56,899 nt of DNA from JALQXV01 sp964540445 (GCA_964540445.1 CAZIMF010000001.1:1-56899), one strand, 5' to 3'; positions 33,925 to 43,871 are shown, counted from the stretch's first letter. Notes: a model not told the origin generated them from the sequence alone. Numbers and translations are program-made.

Positions 33925-35368
33925 ACTAGTAGAGAAACCTCTTTTGAATGATGGGATTTTTGTTATTTTTGGTATTACCGGTGATCTAGCAAAACGAAAA
34001 TTATTGCCAGCCCTATATGAACTAGTTGACCTTGGGTTGCTGAGTGAGCGATTTCGAATTGTAGGCACCACTCGAAGAGAAACTGACGTAGAAGATGTTA
34101 TTTCGTTCATCCGCGCAGCCGTCGATGATGTCAATGAGGAAACACTAAATAAAATTCGCAGTATTGTACGCATGGTGTATATGGATATTGGCAAAAAAGA
34201 AGATTACGAATTGCTAAAGCAAAAACTGGATGAAGTAGAGGATGAAGTCGGCATATGCCTTAACCGATTATTTTATATGGCGGTGCCTCCGCAAATGTTT
34301 GAACCGGTAGTTCGTGGTCTTAGCGGTTATGAACTAAATCATGGCTGTCAACATGGTCACGCTGAAAGTCGCCTACTCATAGAAAAGCCGTTCGGTAACG
34401 ATACTGCATCAGCGCTAGCGTTAATTCAACATGTGGAGAAAGTATTTAACGAAGATTCCATATACCGCGTTGACCATTATCTAGCAAAAGAGACAGCTCA
34501 GAATATTTTAACTTTTAGGTTACATAATCCAATCTTTCGGGCGGTATGGGATCGTAAATCAATCGATCATATTCTTATTACGGCCAGCGAAAAAATAGGT
34601 ATCGAAGGCCGGGCTAACTTCTATGAGGGCATTGGCGCGTTGCGTGATTTAATCCAGAGTCATCTTTTGCAGCTACTAGCATTAACAACTATGGAAGAAC
34701 CTGTTACTAACTCTGCTGAGGCAATTCATGCTTCAAAGCTGGCATTACTGCATGCGATACAGCCAATTCAACCAGATGAGATAGATCAAAACACGGTTCG
34801 TGGCCAATATGATACGTATCGCAGCGAGGTAAACAACCCGAATTCAATTACTGAAACGTATGCTGCGGTTAGACTCTCGATCGACAACGACCGTTGGCGT
34901 GATGTACCAATTTTATTACGAACAGGTAAGGCGTTGGCCGAAAAAGTAACTGAGATTACTCTTGTTTTTAAAACGCGAGCTGGCCAATCTGACGACCGCA
35001 ATATGCTAACTATTCGCATCCAGCCAAACGAAGGCATTGTTCTAAGTTTTTTGGCTAAGAAGCCATCCCTTGCTAATGAAACTGAGACTGTGCAGATGGA
35101 ATTCTGCTATAACAGTTCATTTTCAGGCAAACAACCCGACGCCTATGAGCGTGTTTTGGTTGATGCAATCAGAGGCGATAAAACGTTATTCACAACTGAT
35201 AAAGAAGTACTTGCATCATGGAAAATTATTGAATCAATACTACAAGCATGGTCAACCAACGGGGATTCATTGATACGCTATGCGCCCAGCTCGTGGGGTC
35301 CACTCGAGGCAGATGAATTAGCCGCAAAAGCTGGAGCAAGCTGGTTAACCGGTCAATTACAAATTTAA
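33917..35368 (+). CDS. zwf: Glucose-6-phosphate 1-dehydrogenase
   Basis: Oxidises glucose-6-phosphate to the lactone with NAD(P)+ reduction. 483 aa. N-terminal dinucleotide fold FVIFGITGDLAKRKLLPALYEL, the LLIEKPFGND segment and the active-site RVDHYLAKETAQNIL (His and Lys) are typical; FRNxxF-like HNPIFRAVW follows. With pgl and pgi it makes the top of the oxidative pentose phosphate route; no 6-phosphogluconate dehydrogenase is in the window. Confidence 0.97.
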   Translation: MSELVEKPLLNDGIFVIFGITGDLAKRKLLPALYELVDLGLLSERFRIVGTTRRETDVEDVISFIRAAVDDVNEETLNKIRSIVRMVYMDIGKKEDYELLKQKLDEVEDEVGICLNRLFYMAVPPQMFEPVVRGLSGYELNHGCQHGHAESRLLIEKPFGNDTASALALIQHVEKVFNEDSIYRVDHYLAKETAQNILTFRLHNPIFRAVWDRKSIDHILITASEKIGIEGRANFYEGIGALRDLIQSHLLQLLALTTMEEPVTNSAEAIHASKLALLHAIQPIQPDEIDQNTVRGQYDTYRSEVNNPNSITETYAAVRLSIDNDRWRDVPILLRTGKALAEKVTEITLVFKTRAGQSDDRNMLTIRIQPNEGIVLSFLAKKPSLANETETVQMEFCYNSSFSGKQPDAYERVLVDAIRGDKTLFTTDKEVLASWKIIESILQAWSTNGDSLIRYAPSSWGPLEADELAAKAGASWLTGQLQI

Positions 35369-35473
35369 TCCGTTCAAACTAAGTTAAAAACCGTAGTTCA
35401 GCGTGCTGCAACATATTTAACAGTAATTGCTTACTTCTTTGCGTATAGTTATTTATACCCAAGGAGCGTATTG

Positions 35474-35959
35474 ATGGCAGATAATGATAAAACCACCGGC
35501 GTTCATCCTGCACGTGAACATTCAGTTGAAGAAATTAAAGAAGCAAAGGCAGAGTTACGTCAGGCAATACATGGATCGTATGAAGTATTAGCCACAGCAA
35601 CGACAGTTTTCCCGTTCACTATCTTTCCCGATACAGTTACCGTCGATCGCGCAAAGTTAACTATTGCTCACCGCAGTTTTTTTAGAGTCGCAGAGCTTAT
35701 GAGTATACGGATAGAAGACATTCTAAATGTTACAGCGAACGTTGGGCCAGTTTTTGGATCATTACACATTGTTAGCCGGGTGCTTAACAGCGATAAACCC
35801 TATGAAATTAAATTTTTATGGCGAGACGATACCTTAAAATTAAAACGGATATTGCAAGGGTACATTATTGCGATTCAAAAAGAAATAGACTGTTCGCCAT
35901 TAAAAACAAAAGAGCTGGCTGACATGCTTAACGAACTTGGAAAAGATGACCATGGATAA
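35474..35959 (+). CDS. Hypothetical protein, possible bacterial PH domain
   Basis: 161 aa from ATG 35474 (AAGGAG; a TTG just before it is ignored). After an acidic helical N terminus come beta-rich residues: FPFTIFPDTVTVDRAKLTIAHRSFFRVAELMSIRIEDILNV, reading like the strands of a YokE-type bacterial PH domain, then a C-terminal helix. No catalytic motif. Function unknown. Confidence 0.65.
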   Translation: MADNDKTTGVHPAREHSVEEIKEAKAELRQAIHGSYEVLATATTVFPFTIFPDTVTVDRAKLTIAHRSFFRVAELMSIRIEDILNVTANVGPVFGSLHIVSRVLNSDKPYEIKFLWRDDTLKLKRILQGYIIAIQKEIDCSPLKTKELADMLNELGKDDHG

Positions 35960-35963
35960 GGGG

Positions 35964-35992
35964 TTGTATTTTTAACATTGTTTATGTAAACT
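35964..35992 (+). promoter_or_regulatory. Promoter giving a leaderless mRNA
   Basis: TTGTAT (35964-35969), 17-bp spacer, TAAACT (35987-35992). The hexamer ends 6 nt before ATG 35999, with no Shine-Dalgarno. Confidence 0.65.
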
Positions 35993-35998
35993 TCGCAT

Positions 35999-36562
35999 AT
36001 GACAGACGTTAACTCTTTTGTAGAGTACTACAATAACGTACAACGTCTACTTTTGCGTTCAAAAACCGAAGCCGAACTACATAAACTAATTGTTGATGCT
36101 CCATTTCACAATAAATTGCATACAACTTCACTTGATCTAGGGATGATTGTATTCGTACTAGTTAACCCCGATAGTCAGTTAATCGAACGCCAATCGTATT
36201 CAAACACTCAGCCGGCAATTGATGCCGTAAGGGCTTCTCCAAAAAAATTTAGAGAGATTAAAATTCAACTTAAAAATAATGAAAATATTACGGCAAAAGC
36301 AATCAGGAATGGGAAATCATATAAAACATCTGACTGGCATTATCTATTTACACCCTCACTTAGCCCTGAAGCTGCTCGATTTAACCAAGCTGAGGCCGGC
36401 ATTGGGTGCAGCTATGTCTACCCGTTAGTGGGAGCACGAAAAAAGGGCGCCCTAATATATAGTTTTTATCAAACGATTGACATGATACATGCCGATCATC
36501 ACGCGTTTATGGAGAGTTACGCTAACTTTGTAGCTAATCAACTTAATACGACTCTGAAGTAG
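35999..36562 (+). CDS. GAF-like hypothetical protein
   Basis: 187 aa, soluble. The N-terminal helix with LLLRSKTEAELHKLIVDAPF, the central LDLGMIVFVLVNPDSQLIERQSYS, and GCSYVYPLVGARKKGALIYSFYQ near the C terminus follow the order of a GAF sensory domain. I see no output domain, so it may be a stand-alone ligand sensor. Assignment is by fold resemblance only. Confidence 0.5.
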   Translation: MTDVNSFVEYYNNVQRLLLRSKTEAELHKLIVDAPFHNKLHTTSLDLGMIVFVLVNPDSQLIERQSYSNTQPAIDAVRASPKKFREIKIQLKNNENITAKAIRNGKSYKTSDWHYLFTPSLSPEAARFNQAEAGIGCSYVYPLVGARKKGALIYSFYQTIDMIHADHHAFMESYANFVANQLNTTLK

Positions 36563-36603
36563 AAATACATTATTAAATTGCTAAAACAGCTATAATAATT
36601 ATA

Positions 36604-37644
36604 ATGTCTAAGTTTTTATACCGAAATGTCAGAGGCCGCGATTTACTCGACTCGTTTTTAATTAGCGCTATCTCAAGCTTACTGCTACTTCGTTTTTACT
36701 TGTACCTGACCGGATACCCACAATTGGGTGGTGGGCCGCTCCACATTGCTCACATGCTTTATGGCGGAGTTTTAATGATGATAGCCCTGGTAGTATCGTT
36801 TATTTTTATGGGTATCCGCTCGAGGCAAATTAGCGCCATTGTAGGCGGTGTCGGTTTTGGAATATTTATTGATGAGCTTGGAAAGTTTATTACTGAGGAC
36901 AACAATTACTTCTTTCGACCGGCTGTAGGCATTATCTATGCTGTTTTCGTGTTACTTTATCTTTTATTTAGCCTGCTGACCCGAACCCAACACCTCTCAT
37001 CCCGGGAATACCAAATTAATGCCTTAGCAGAGCTTGAGGAGGCAGTCGCCCAAGACTTAGACAGCTCTGAGCGCGCACATATTTACCGACTACTTGATGC
37101 TAGCAAGAAGGACAGCGCTATGACCCGGCATCTGCGTGAATTTGTTGATACTATGCGAATTACAGCCGACGTAAAACCAAGCCGAGTTCGACTACTTATT
37201 CGCAAAGTAGACGACATCTATATGCGGTTTTGGCAAAAGCGGGGTTCAAATATACTTGTTCGGTTAGTATTTATAGCTCAGGCCACAGTTTTGGTTGCAG
37301 CTGTCATGTTTACTGTCTATAACAACATCGATGACATAACGGCAGTCCTAAGCGGCTCTCTTACTTACGGCAGGGAATTAATTGTTGCCCAAGTTATGGC
37401 TTCGATAGTTGCCGGTGGCTTTGTTCTGTATGGCTTATCAAAATTAACTTCTTCGCGGTATGATGCATTTGAGCAATTTAGACGAGCGACCTTGATTAAC
37501 ATTTACATGATTCAGCTCTTTATTTTTGTCAGAATTCAGTTCCAAGCGCTGCCTGGATTTGTTGCCAGCGTAGTACTACTCATCTTAATCATGTTCGTAT
37601 TACGTCAAGAAAGAAGATTAGGTCGGGCAAGTGATATCAGTTAG
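36604..37644 (+). CDS. Multi-pass membrane protein of unknown function
   Basis: 346 aa with about seven hydrophobic segments: four before residue 125, then a cytoplasmic-looking helical stretch (about 125-205, charged), and three after. TATAAT (36591-36596) ends 7 nt before the ATG. The segment FGIFIDELGKFITEDNNYFFRPAVG contains a conserved-looking acidic pair in a membrane setting. It overlaps the metallopeptidase gene by 14 bp, suggesting they work together. No family recognised. Confidence 0.65.
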   Translation: MSKFLYRNVRGRDLLDSFLISAISSLLLLRFYLYLTGYPQLGGGPLHIAHMLYGGVLMMIALVVSFIFMGIRSRQISAIVGGVGFGIFIDELGKFITEDNNYFFRPAVGIIYAVFVLLYLLFSLLTRTQHLSSREYQINALAELEEAVAQDLDSSERAHIYRLLDASKKDSAMTRHLREFVDTMRITADVKPSRVRLLIRKVDDIYMRFWQKRGSNILVRLVFIAQATVLVAAVMFTVYNNIDDITAVLSGSLTYGRELIVAQVMASIVAGGFVLYGLSKLTSSRYDAFEQFRRATLINIYMIQLFIFVRIQFQALPGFVASVVLLILIMFVLRQERRLGRASDIS

Positions 37645-38020
37645 TGACACTCAGTTCGATAAAATGATATCGGAGGCGCTCGATAGTCTTTCGGCCGATC
37701 AGGTTAAGGGGCTTAAAAATATTGCGATTACCTACGCGGATGAGCCGACAGCCGAGCAGCGCATTAAGCTAAAACTTCGGTCCTTTCAAACACTCTATGG
37801 CCTCTACGAAGGGACACCGCTAACTAGCCGTCCGGCTGCCGACAGCATTCTAAATAGCAGTGCAATGCGTTTACCAGACAAAATTACTATTTTTAAACTT
37901 CCAATTACCCAGAATGCTCAAACACTTGATGAGGTCAAAGAGCAAGTACGACACACGCTATGGCATGAAATTGCCCATTACTATGGTCTTGACCATAACC
38001 GTATCCACGGGCTTGAGTAG
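37631..38020 (+). CDS. Minimal zincin-type metallopeptidase
   Basis: 129 aa with the motif HEIAHYYGLDH near the C terminus (HExxHxxGxxH), giving three zinc ligands and a catalytic Glu. This is the small metallopeptidase-fold family often called DUF1025 or 'metallopeptidase family protein'. GTG start at 37631, coupled to the upstream membrane protein gene by a 14-bp overlap. Physiological substrate unknown in the family. Confidence 0.8.
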   Translation: MISVSDTQFDKMISEALDSLSADQVKGLKNIAITYADEPTAEQRIKLKLRSFQTLYGLYEGTPLTSRPAADSILNSSAMRLPDKITIFKLPITQNAQTLDEVKEQVRHTLWHEIAHYYGLDHNRIHGLE

Positions 38021-38067
38021 TAATTGACGTTACTTAACTGCTTATGCTTTAATGCCAACAGTTCATT

Positions 38068-38622
38068 ATGAAACAAAAACACCCGCACTGGCTTAAAAAC
38101 AGCCTTGTCCGCGTTGCTAAGATGCAGCTCGCTTTAGTGATTTTGTATATCGCCCAGATTATTGCTTTCGACTCGTCAAAGCTAATAACTCCTGAGGTTT
38201 TATTGTGGCGTTGGTATGCAGTTGCTGGGGTTGCAGTTGTATCTGTCGTAGTATTATATCTGGCACGGAGCAAAATCACCCACCCCGATCATTATAAAAT
38301 ACTTACTTGGTTGTTGATTGTGGCAGACATTGCCTTTGCGGCATTTAACGTATATACCCAGCGAGGTATGGCCAGTCGATCAGTCGCCCTATTCTTTATA
38401 CCAATTATCATTTCTGCAATTCTACTCAGTAGGGTAGCGCTATTTACTACCGCTACTTTATGCGTTATTGCATATACTACTGCCGCCGTGGCGTATTTTG
38501 TTAATTACTTTAACGAGGGGTATAAGATTGAACTTTACGGAGAAGTATTTTTCTATTGTGGCTTATTCTTTATTGCCGCTGGCATACTCTGGGCAGCTTT
38601 TAAAACTAAACGTCATAGTTAG
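38068..38622 (+). CDS. Hypothetical membrane protein
   Basis: 184 aa with about five or six hydrophobic helices and short loops, for example the pairs at 20-65 and 80-100 and a long run after 110. Small basic N terminus. No motifs that I recognise. Its 3' end is 1 bp from the convergent tsaC stop. It may belong with the preceding membrane protein and metallopeptidase genes, on position alone. Confidence 0.6.
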   Translation: MKQKHPHWLKNSLVRVAKMQLALVILYIAQIIAFDSSKLITPEVLLWRWYAVAGVAVVSVVVLYLARSKITHPDHYKILTWLLIVADIAFAAFNVYTQRGMASRSVALFFIPIIISAILLSRVALFTTATLCVIAYTTAAVAYFVNYFNEGYKIELYGEVFFYCGLFFIAAGILWAAFKTKRHS

Positions 38623-38623
38623 T

Positions 38624-39178
38624 TCAGCTGCGTTTGATCCACTCAATCGAACCGTCCTCGTGTAACTTACCTAATTTTGATGGTGCATCATTCACTGGGC
38701 CCTCAATGTATACGTCAACGTCCCTTAGCTGTTGCATAATCTGATTTATGTCACTGGAGATAGGCTTTCCCGCACGATTAGCGCTGGTTGCTATCACTGG
38801 TCCTGTTTTATGAATAATCTCGCGTAGCCACAGCCTATCCGGCATGCGAAAGGCCAATGAATTAACTCCGCGGTGCAAATAGCTAAGGCTTTCTTCGCGG
38901 CAGGGCAAAATTATACTGACAGGACCTGGCCAGATTTTTTCAAGAGCTTCGATTTGTTGTTCATTTAATTCAATTGAGAACGCGTGCAATTGCGATAGCT
39001 CACTAATCAATATAATGAATGGTTTGTCGTATGAACGACCTTTTATATTATAGATACGCTCAACTACATCTGGCTGATCAGCAGTTGCCACTAATCCATA
39101 TATTGTATCGGTAGGCATAACGCAAATTGCACCATTTTGAATTTTATCAGTTAAAAACTCGAGATCAGACATTTGCAT
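38624..39178 (-). CDS. tsaC: Threonylcarbamoyl-AMP synthase (Sua5/YrdC family)
   Basis: Makes threonylcarbamoyl-AMP for the t6A modification of ANN-decoding tRNAs. 184 aa, the YrdC domain alone. Clear motifs are GAICVMPTDTIYGLVATAD, IYNIKGRSYDKPFIILIS, WPGPVSIILP and the ATSANRAGKPISSD block. TAAAAT (39192-39187) ends 8 nt before the ATG at 39178, with no Shine-Dalgarno; a second in-frame ATG is 6 bp on. Confidence 0.94.
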   Translation of the reverse strand: MQMSDLEFLTDKIQNGAICVMPTDTIYGLVATADQPDVVERIYNIKGRSYDKPFIILISELSQLHAFSIELNEQQIEALEKIWPGPVSIILPCREESLSYLHRGVNSLAFRMPDRLWLREIIHKTGPVIATSANRAGKPISSDINQIMQQLRDVDVYIEGPVNDAPSKLGKLHEDGSIEWIKRS

Positions 39179-39227
39179 AAGGCTATATTTTAACGAATAA
39201 AGCTCGCTGTGTTAAGCATATTTTTAA

Positions 39228-40532
39228 ATGGTTAATAACTCCGTGGTTGACTATGCTTATGCTAGATCATTAGAATGGGGAGATATGCTTGAACCGACTC
39301 TTCAATTAGAATCACTCCGTTTTAATCCGGCGAAGCTGGCCGCTGCCTTTGCATACATCGAGCAAAAATGGCCGGAACTCACTAAAAGCCAAACCGTTGA
39401 AGACGGTACGCTCATTGGTTTGCCGCATCCATTCGTGGTCCCTAGCGTAGCAAATGAAACCGGGTTTGCTTTTCAGGAGATGTATTACTGGGACAGCTAT
39501 TTTATTGTCCAAGGATTACTAGCTGGCGGTCATGACGAACTAGCGGCCGGGATGCTTGAGAATCTTCTCTATATGTCTCGTCGCTATCATATTATTCCTA
39601 ACGCCAGCAGGACATATTTTAGTGGTCGCTCCCAGCCACCACTTCTTACAACTCTAATTTTTGATATTTATGAAAAGCAAGAAAAAGATGTAGGGTGGCT
39701 CACCGAACGGCTGCAAGTAGCTGAGCGTGAGTATCAAAATGTGTGGACGTTTTCTTCCCACCCAAACTGGCGCAATGTGTTCGAAGGCCTCAGCCGATAC
39801 TACGATATTAATCTAATAAACCACTTAGCAGAAGCTGAAAGCGGCTGGGACATGACTACCCGCTTCCAGGGTAACTGCTTGTCGTACATACCGATTGATT
39901 TAAATTGCTTACTGCACAAATATGAAAAAGACTTTGCTCGTGGTGCAGAGCTGGCCGGCGACAACGATAGTGCTGATATCTGGCGGCAGCGATCACAAAA
40001 ACGAGCACAAACGGTAACAAAATACCTTTGGGATGAAAAGAATGGTTTCTTCTTTGATTTTGACTATATAACTCACCGAAAATCAGACGTTTGGTCGCTA
40101 GCAAGCTACTATGCACTTTGGTCTGGTTTGGCAACAACCGAACAGGCGGACAAAATCGTGGAAAATCTTCACTATTTCCTACAACCCGGTGGTTTGGCGA
40201 CTACACGTAACCAAGATGAATATGATGGTGACGTGTCGACACAATGGGCCTATCCCAACGGATGGGCACCGCTACACTGGATTACTGCCGAAGGACTTCG
40301 TTCATATGGTTACTACTCAGAAGCAGAGCTGGTAGCTCGCACGTGGCTCACCAATAACCTGGTTCACTTTGAACAACATAATGTATTCCGCGAAGCATAC
40401 AACGTGGTAAATCCTGAGCTACCGCCTAAGCCCGGTTTATATCCACCACAGCTTGGCTTCGGCTGGACAAATGCCGTCTTTATAGATCTGGCTAAAAAAT
40501 TTCTTACCCCTGACGAACTTTTACTTGTCTAG
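39228..40532 (+). CDS. Alpha,alpha-trehalase (GH37)
   Basis: Splits trehalose into two glucoses, feeding the glucose-6-phosphate block. 434 aa, shorter than the 500+ aa of many trehalases. Signatures: FQEMYYWDSYF, the SGWDMTTRF catalytic Asp segment, QWAYPNGWAP (trehalase signature 2) and the C-terminal EAYNV glutamate region. No signal peptide or TM is visible, so the enzyme is probably cytoplasmic and the sugar imported. A hairpin repeat lies 17 bp after the stop. Confidence 0.92.
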   Translation: MVNNSVVDYAYARSLEWGDMLEPTLQLESLRFNPAKLAAAFAYIEQKWPELTKSQTVEDGTLIGLPHPFVVPSVANETGFAFQEMYYWDSYFIVQGLLAGGHDELAAGMLENLLYMSRRYHIIPNASRTYFSGRSQPPLLTTLIFDIYEKQEKDVGWLTERLQVAEREYQNVWTFSSHPNWRNVFEGLSRYYDINLINHLAEAESGWDMTTRFQGNCLSYIPIDLNCLLHKYEKDFARGAELAGDNDSADIWRQRSQKRAQTVTKYLWDEKNGFFFDFDYITHRKSDVWSLASYYALWSGLATTEQADKIVENLHYFLQPGGLATTRNQDEYDGDVSTQWAYPNGWAPLHWITAEGLRSYGYYSEAELVARTWLTNNLVHFEQHNVFREAYNVVNPELPPKPGLYPPQLGFGWTNAVFIDLAKKFLTPDELLLV

Positions 40533-40548
40533 GTCTTGTTTCCTAGCG

Positions 40549-40593
40549 CTATATCTCGGGTTCATTAAATGATAATGAAGTCAGAGTATAGTA
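40549..40593. repeat. Dispersed hairpin element, copy 2
   Basis: Same 45-bp unit as at 10366-10411: CTATATCTCGG, TTCATTA (40561-40567), TAATGAA (40573-40579), GAGTATAG (40584-40591). Most positions are identical, and the changes fall in the loop and in one displaced base of the outer stem. Lies between trehalase and the helicase gene, 35 bp before the latter's start. Confidence 0.75.
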
Positions 40594-40628
40594 CATGAAA
40601 GCAATACGATTAACGGTATACTGTTAGT

Positions 40629-43600
40629 ATGTCGTTGTTTGATGATGAGTTCGCAAAATTAAATCATGCTCAAAAAGAAGCCGTTCAAGAAACTGAGGGG
40701 CCGGTTTTAGTTATTGCAGGGCCAGGTACTGGCAAGACACAGCTACTCAGTATGCGAGTTGCCAATATTATGCGTGTCAGCGACGCAGATGCCAGCAATA
40801 TTTTGTGCTTAACGTTTACAAATAAAGCAGCCACAAACATGCGTGACCGTCTTTTAAAACTTGTAGGGCCAGAATCAAATAAAGTTACTGTAAAAACATT
40901 TCATGGCTTTGCGGCCGAACTGATGAACGCTAACCCTGACTATTTTTGGAGCGGCGCTAAGTTGAGTACCGCACCAGATGCAACCCAGCTTGAAATTGTT
41001 CAAAATATTTTAGCTAAACTACCGCTAAGCAACCCGCTGTCTATTCGATTTGCTGGCCAATACACGGCAACAGATGATGTCTTAAAAGCCTTACGACTTG
41101 TAAAAGAAGCTGGTCTAACTCCCGGCAAGCTCAAGGCAATACTTACTTCAAATACTGCGTATATTCAAGAAATTGAGTCACAAATGATTGAGTTGCTAAG
41201 CCCGACACTTAGTGCCAAAAAACTTGACGCACTGAAAGATTCTATGCAAACACTACCAGAGCAGGGAATTGACGCCGCGATTGCACCACTTTTGTCTTTG
41301 CGAACAGTTATACTAGAGAGCTTGGATTTTGCCATCTCACAAGATGACGGCAGCGGCAAAACTAAACATACCGGTAAGTGGAAAACCCGCTGGGTGCAAA
41401 CGCATAATGGCCAAAAGGGCATGTTTGATGAGCAAAAACGAAATAACTGGTGGGTGGCTTTTGGCGAAGTATATGAAGAGTATCGGACAACGCTCCATAC
41501 CCGTGGATACTACGATTACTCGGATATGTTGCTTGAAGTCATCGTGCAACTTGAACAACAGGCAGATTTGCGGGCAGATATCCAAGAACGATACCAATAC
41601 GTACTGATCGATGAGTTCCAAGACAGCAATGCTGCACAGCTGCGACTTGCACACTTAGTAGCCAACCACCATACCAATGAGGGCGCCCCTAATATCATGG
41701 CTGTGGGCGATGACGATCAGTCAATTTTTGGATTTAACGGAGCTGAACTTAACAATATGCTCTTTTTTGAGCGTAGCTACACTGCCCCAAAACGGATTGT
41801 ATTGCACGACAATTACCGATCCAGCCAAGCATTACTCGAAACTGCTGAAAAAATTATTAATCAAGCCGAGGATCGATTAGTAAACAGGGTAGAAGGTATT
41901 TCAAAAACGCTGATTGCACGTAATGAGCCGGCAGAAGCCGGTCAGATTCAACATCTCTCTTATAAGACACAGGAGCATCAGTACAGTGAAACAGCTCGTC
42001 TGCTTCACAAACTATACAACGAGGATACAGGCAGGATCGCCGTTTTGGCACGCAGCCATGAGAGTTTGCGGCAGCTGTCAGCACTATTGTTAGGCCTTGA
42101 CATCCCGATTAGCTATGAGCAACAAACAAATATTTTAGATCATGCGGTAATTAAACAAGTCATTATCTTATGCGAGTTATTGTGTGCGATTAATCAAGGT
42201 GATAAATATCTGGTAAACAAAAAAGTTGCCGAGCTTATTAAACATCCGATGTGGAAGTTTACCTCAAAAGAATTGTGGCAACTCGCAACCGATCAGTATG
42301 CAACACATAACCCTGATTGGTTACTAGCTCTACAAGCCAGTGATACAGCTCATGCCGGGCAACTTGCTAGCTGGCTGCAGTGGCTTGCACGTGAGTCCGC
42401 CGCCCAACCACTCTATATTATTCTCGAATATCTGCTTGGCCTCATTGCAGGCCAGCATATGACCAGCCCCATTCGCGAATATTATCTTACCAAACACGAA
42501 GTCACCAACGACTACCTGCACGGTTTGTCGGCTGTGCGTTTACTCCGCGAATTAGTAACTGAATTTAGCAGCGCCCCCACAGAGTCAGCCAGCAGGGTGG
42601 CTGATTTTGTTGACTTTATCACGATTAATAAACAGAACAATCGGGGCATAACCGATGAATCTCCGTTTGTTATGAGCGGACGCACTATTGAACTCTACAC
42701 TGTCCATAAAGCAAAAGGTCTCGAATTTGATCAGGTGATTATAATCGATGCGGTAGAAGATGCCTGGAAACCACGTACCTCCGGAAGAAAACCCCCAGCT
42801 AACTTACCGCTACAACCGCCTGGTGAGAAAGATGATGACTATATTCGTTTGTTGTACGTTGCAGCTACCCGAGCCAAACGTTCATTGTACGTAACATCCT
42901 ATCAGCTTGATTCAAACGGCAATGACATGCTTCCGACGCCGTTTATTAGACAGGCTATCCCGGAGGTGACAACAGCTTCTAAGGCCAGCGACCTTACCGT
43001 AACAACCATACTCGAAGAAAATCTGCGCTGGCCGCGCCTTGACACCTCGAACGAGAAAGCATTATTGCAACGCCGACTTACCGACTATAGTCTGAGCGCC
43101 ACACATATGCTAACCTTTCTTGATGTAGCCAACAACGGCCCAGAAATTTTCTTAGAAAAACATATTTTGGGCCTGCCTGAGGCAAAAACTCCACTACAGG
43201 GCTTTGGTATTGCTATGCACAGCGCTATGCAACTCGCGCAGAAACTCACTAATCAAGATGCCTTTAAGCTTGATGCCATACTAAAAGAGTACGGACGGAC
43301 ACTCCAACTTGAGCACTTACTTCGACTCGATTATGAGAAATATTTATTGCACGGACAGGACACACTGCGTACTTTGTTTAAAACAAAGGGTTACCGACTA
43401 CAAAAAGACAGTGTAGCCGAGCAGCAGTTTCGTGATATCCCAGCGGGTGAAGCAATCTTAAGCGGTACGATTGACCGGATTGACAATATAGACGGGGGAC
43501 TACGGATCGTGGATTACAAAACTGGTCAGCCACTGGCGAGCTTTACCACGCGCGATCAAACCAAAGCTGTCAAAGCTTGGCGTCATAAATATCAGTTGAT

Positions 43601-43865
43601 TTTTTATACACTGCTTGCCAGGCAGCATCCGGCGTACAGCAGTGCAGACGCAATCGATGCGCAAGTAGTGTATCTTGAGGCAGAGACTGAAAAAGAATTA
43701 ACTCGTGATTATCAGCCGAGTGATGAAGAAATTACGCGTGTTTACCAGTTAGTTCAGGTTATCTGGACTAAAATAAATAATCTTGATTTTCCAGATACTT
43801 CAGGCTACAGCAAAGATATAGCTGGTATTGCGCAATTCGAGGAAGACCTCTTAAAAGAACTGTAG
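40629..43865 (+). CDS. UvrD/AddA-type helicase with C-terminal PD-(D/E)XK nuclease
   Basis: 1078-aa superfamily 1 DNA helicase-nuclease, probably for break processing. Helicase motifs: Walker A AGPGTGKT (30-37), LIDEFQDSN, GDDDQSIFGFNGA, HDNYRSSQALL, YTVHKAKGLEFDQVIIID and LLYVAATRAKRSLYV. The C-terminal nuclease has GTIDRIDNIDGGLRIVDYKTG, a RecB-type core. It combines the parts that AddA carries, but no AddB is seen. TATACT (40617-40622) ends 6 nt before the ATG. Convergent with atpC, 6 bp apart. Confidence 0.92.
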   Translation: MSLFDDEFAKLNHAQKEAVQETEGPVLVIAGPGTGKTQLLSMRVANIMRVSDADASNILCLTFTNKAATNMRDRLLKLVGPESNKVTVKTFHGFAAELMNANPDYFWSGAKLSTAPDATQLEIVQNILAKLPLSNPLSIRFAGQYTATDDVLKALRLVKEAGLTPGKLKAILTSNTAYIQEIESQMIELLSPTLSAKKLDALKDSMQTLPEQGIDAAIAPLLSLRTVILESLDFAISQDDGSGKTKHTGKWKTRWVQTHNGQKGMFDEQKRNNWWVAFGEVYEEYRTTLHTRGYYDYSDMLLEVIVQLEQQADLRADIQERYQYVLIDEFQDSNAAQLRLAHLVANHHTNEGAPNIMAVGDDDQSIFGFNGAELNNMLFFERSYTAPKRIVLHDNYRSSQALLETAEKIINQAEDRLVNRVEGISKTLIARNEPAEAGQIQHLSYKTQEHQYSETARLLHKLYNEDTGRIAVLARSHESLRQLSALLLGLDIPISYEQQTNILDHAVIKQVIILCELLCAINQGDKYLVNKKVAELIKHPMWKFTSKELWQLATDQYATHNPDWLLALQASDTAHAGQLASWLQWLARESAAQPLYIILEYLLGLIAGQHMTSPIREYYLTKHEVTNDYLHGLSAVRLLRELVTEFSSAPTESASRVADFVDFITINKQNNRGITDESPFVMSGRTIELYTVHKAKGLEFDQVIIIDAVEDAWKPRTSGRKPPANLPLQPPGEKDDDYIRLLYVAATRAKRSLYVTSYQLDSNGNDMLPTPFIRQAIPEVTTASKASDLTVTTILEENLRWPRLDTSNEKALLQRRLTDYSLSATHMLTFLDVANNGPEIFLEKHILGLPEAKTPLQGFGIAMHSAMQLAQKLTNQDAFKLDAILKEYGRTLQLEHLLRLDYEKYLLHGQDTLRTLFKTKGYRLQKDSVAEQQFRDIPAGEAILSGTIDRIDNIDGGLRIVDYKTGQPLASFTTRDQTKAVKAWRHKYQLIFYTLLARQHPAYSSADAIDAQVVYLEAETEKELTRDYQPSDEEITRVYQLVQVIWTKINNLDFPDTSGYSKDIAGIAQFEEDLLKEL

Positions 43866-43871
43866 CCTTGG

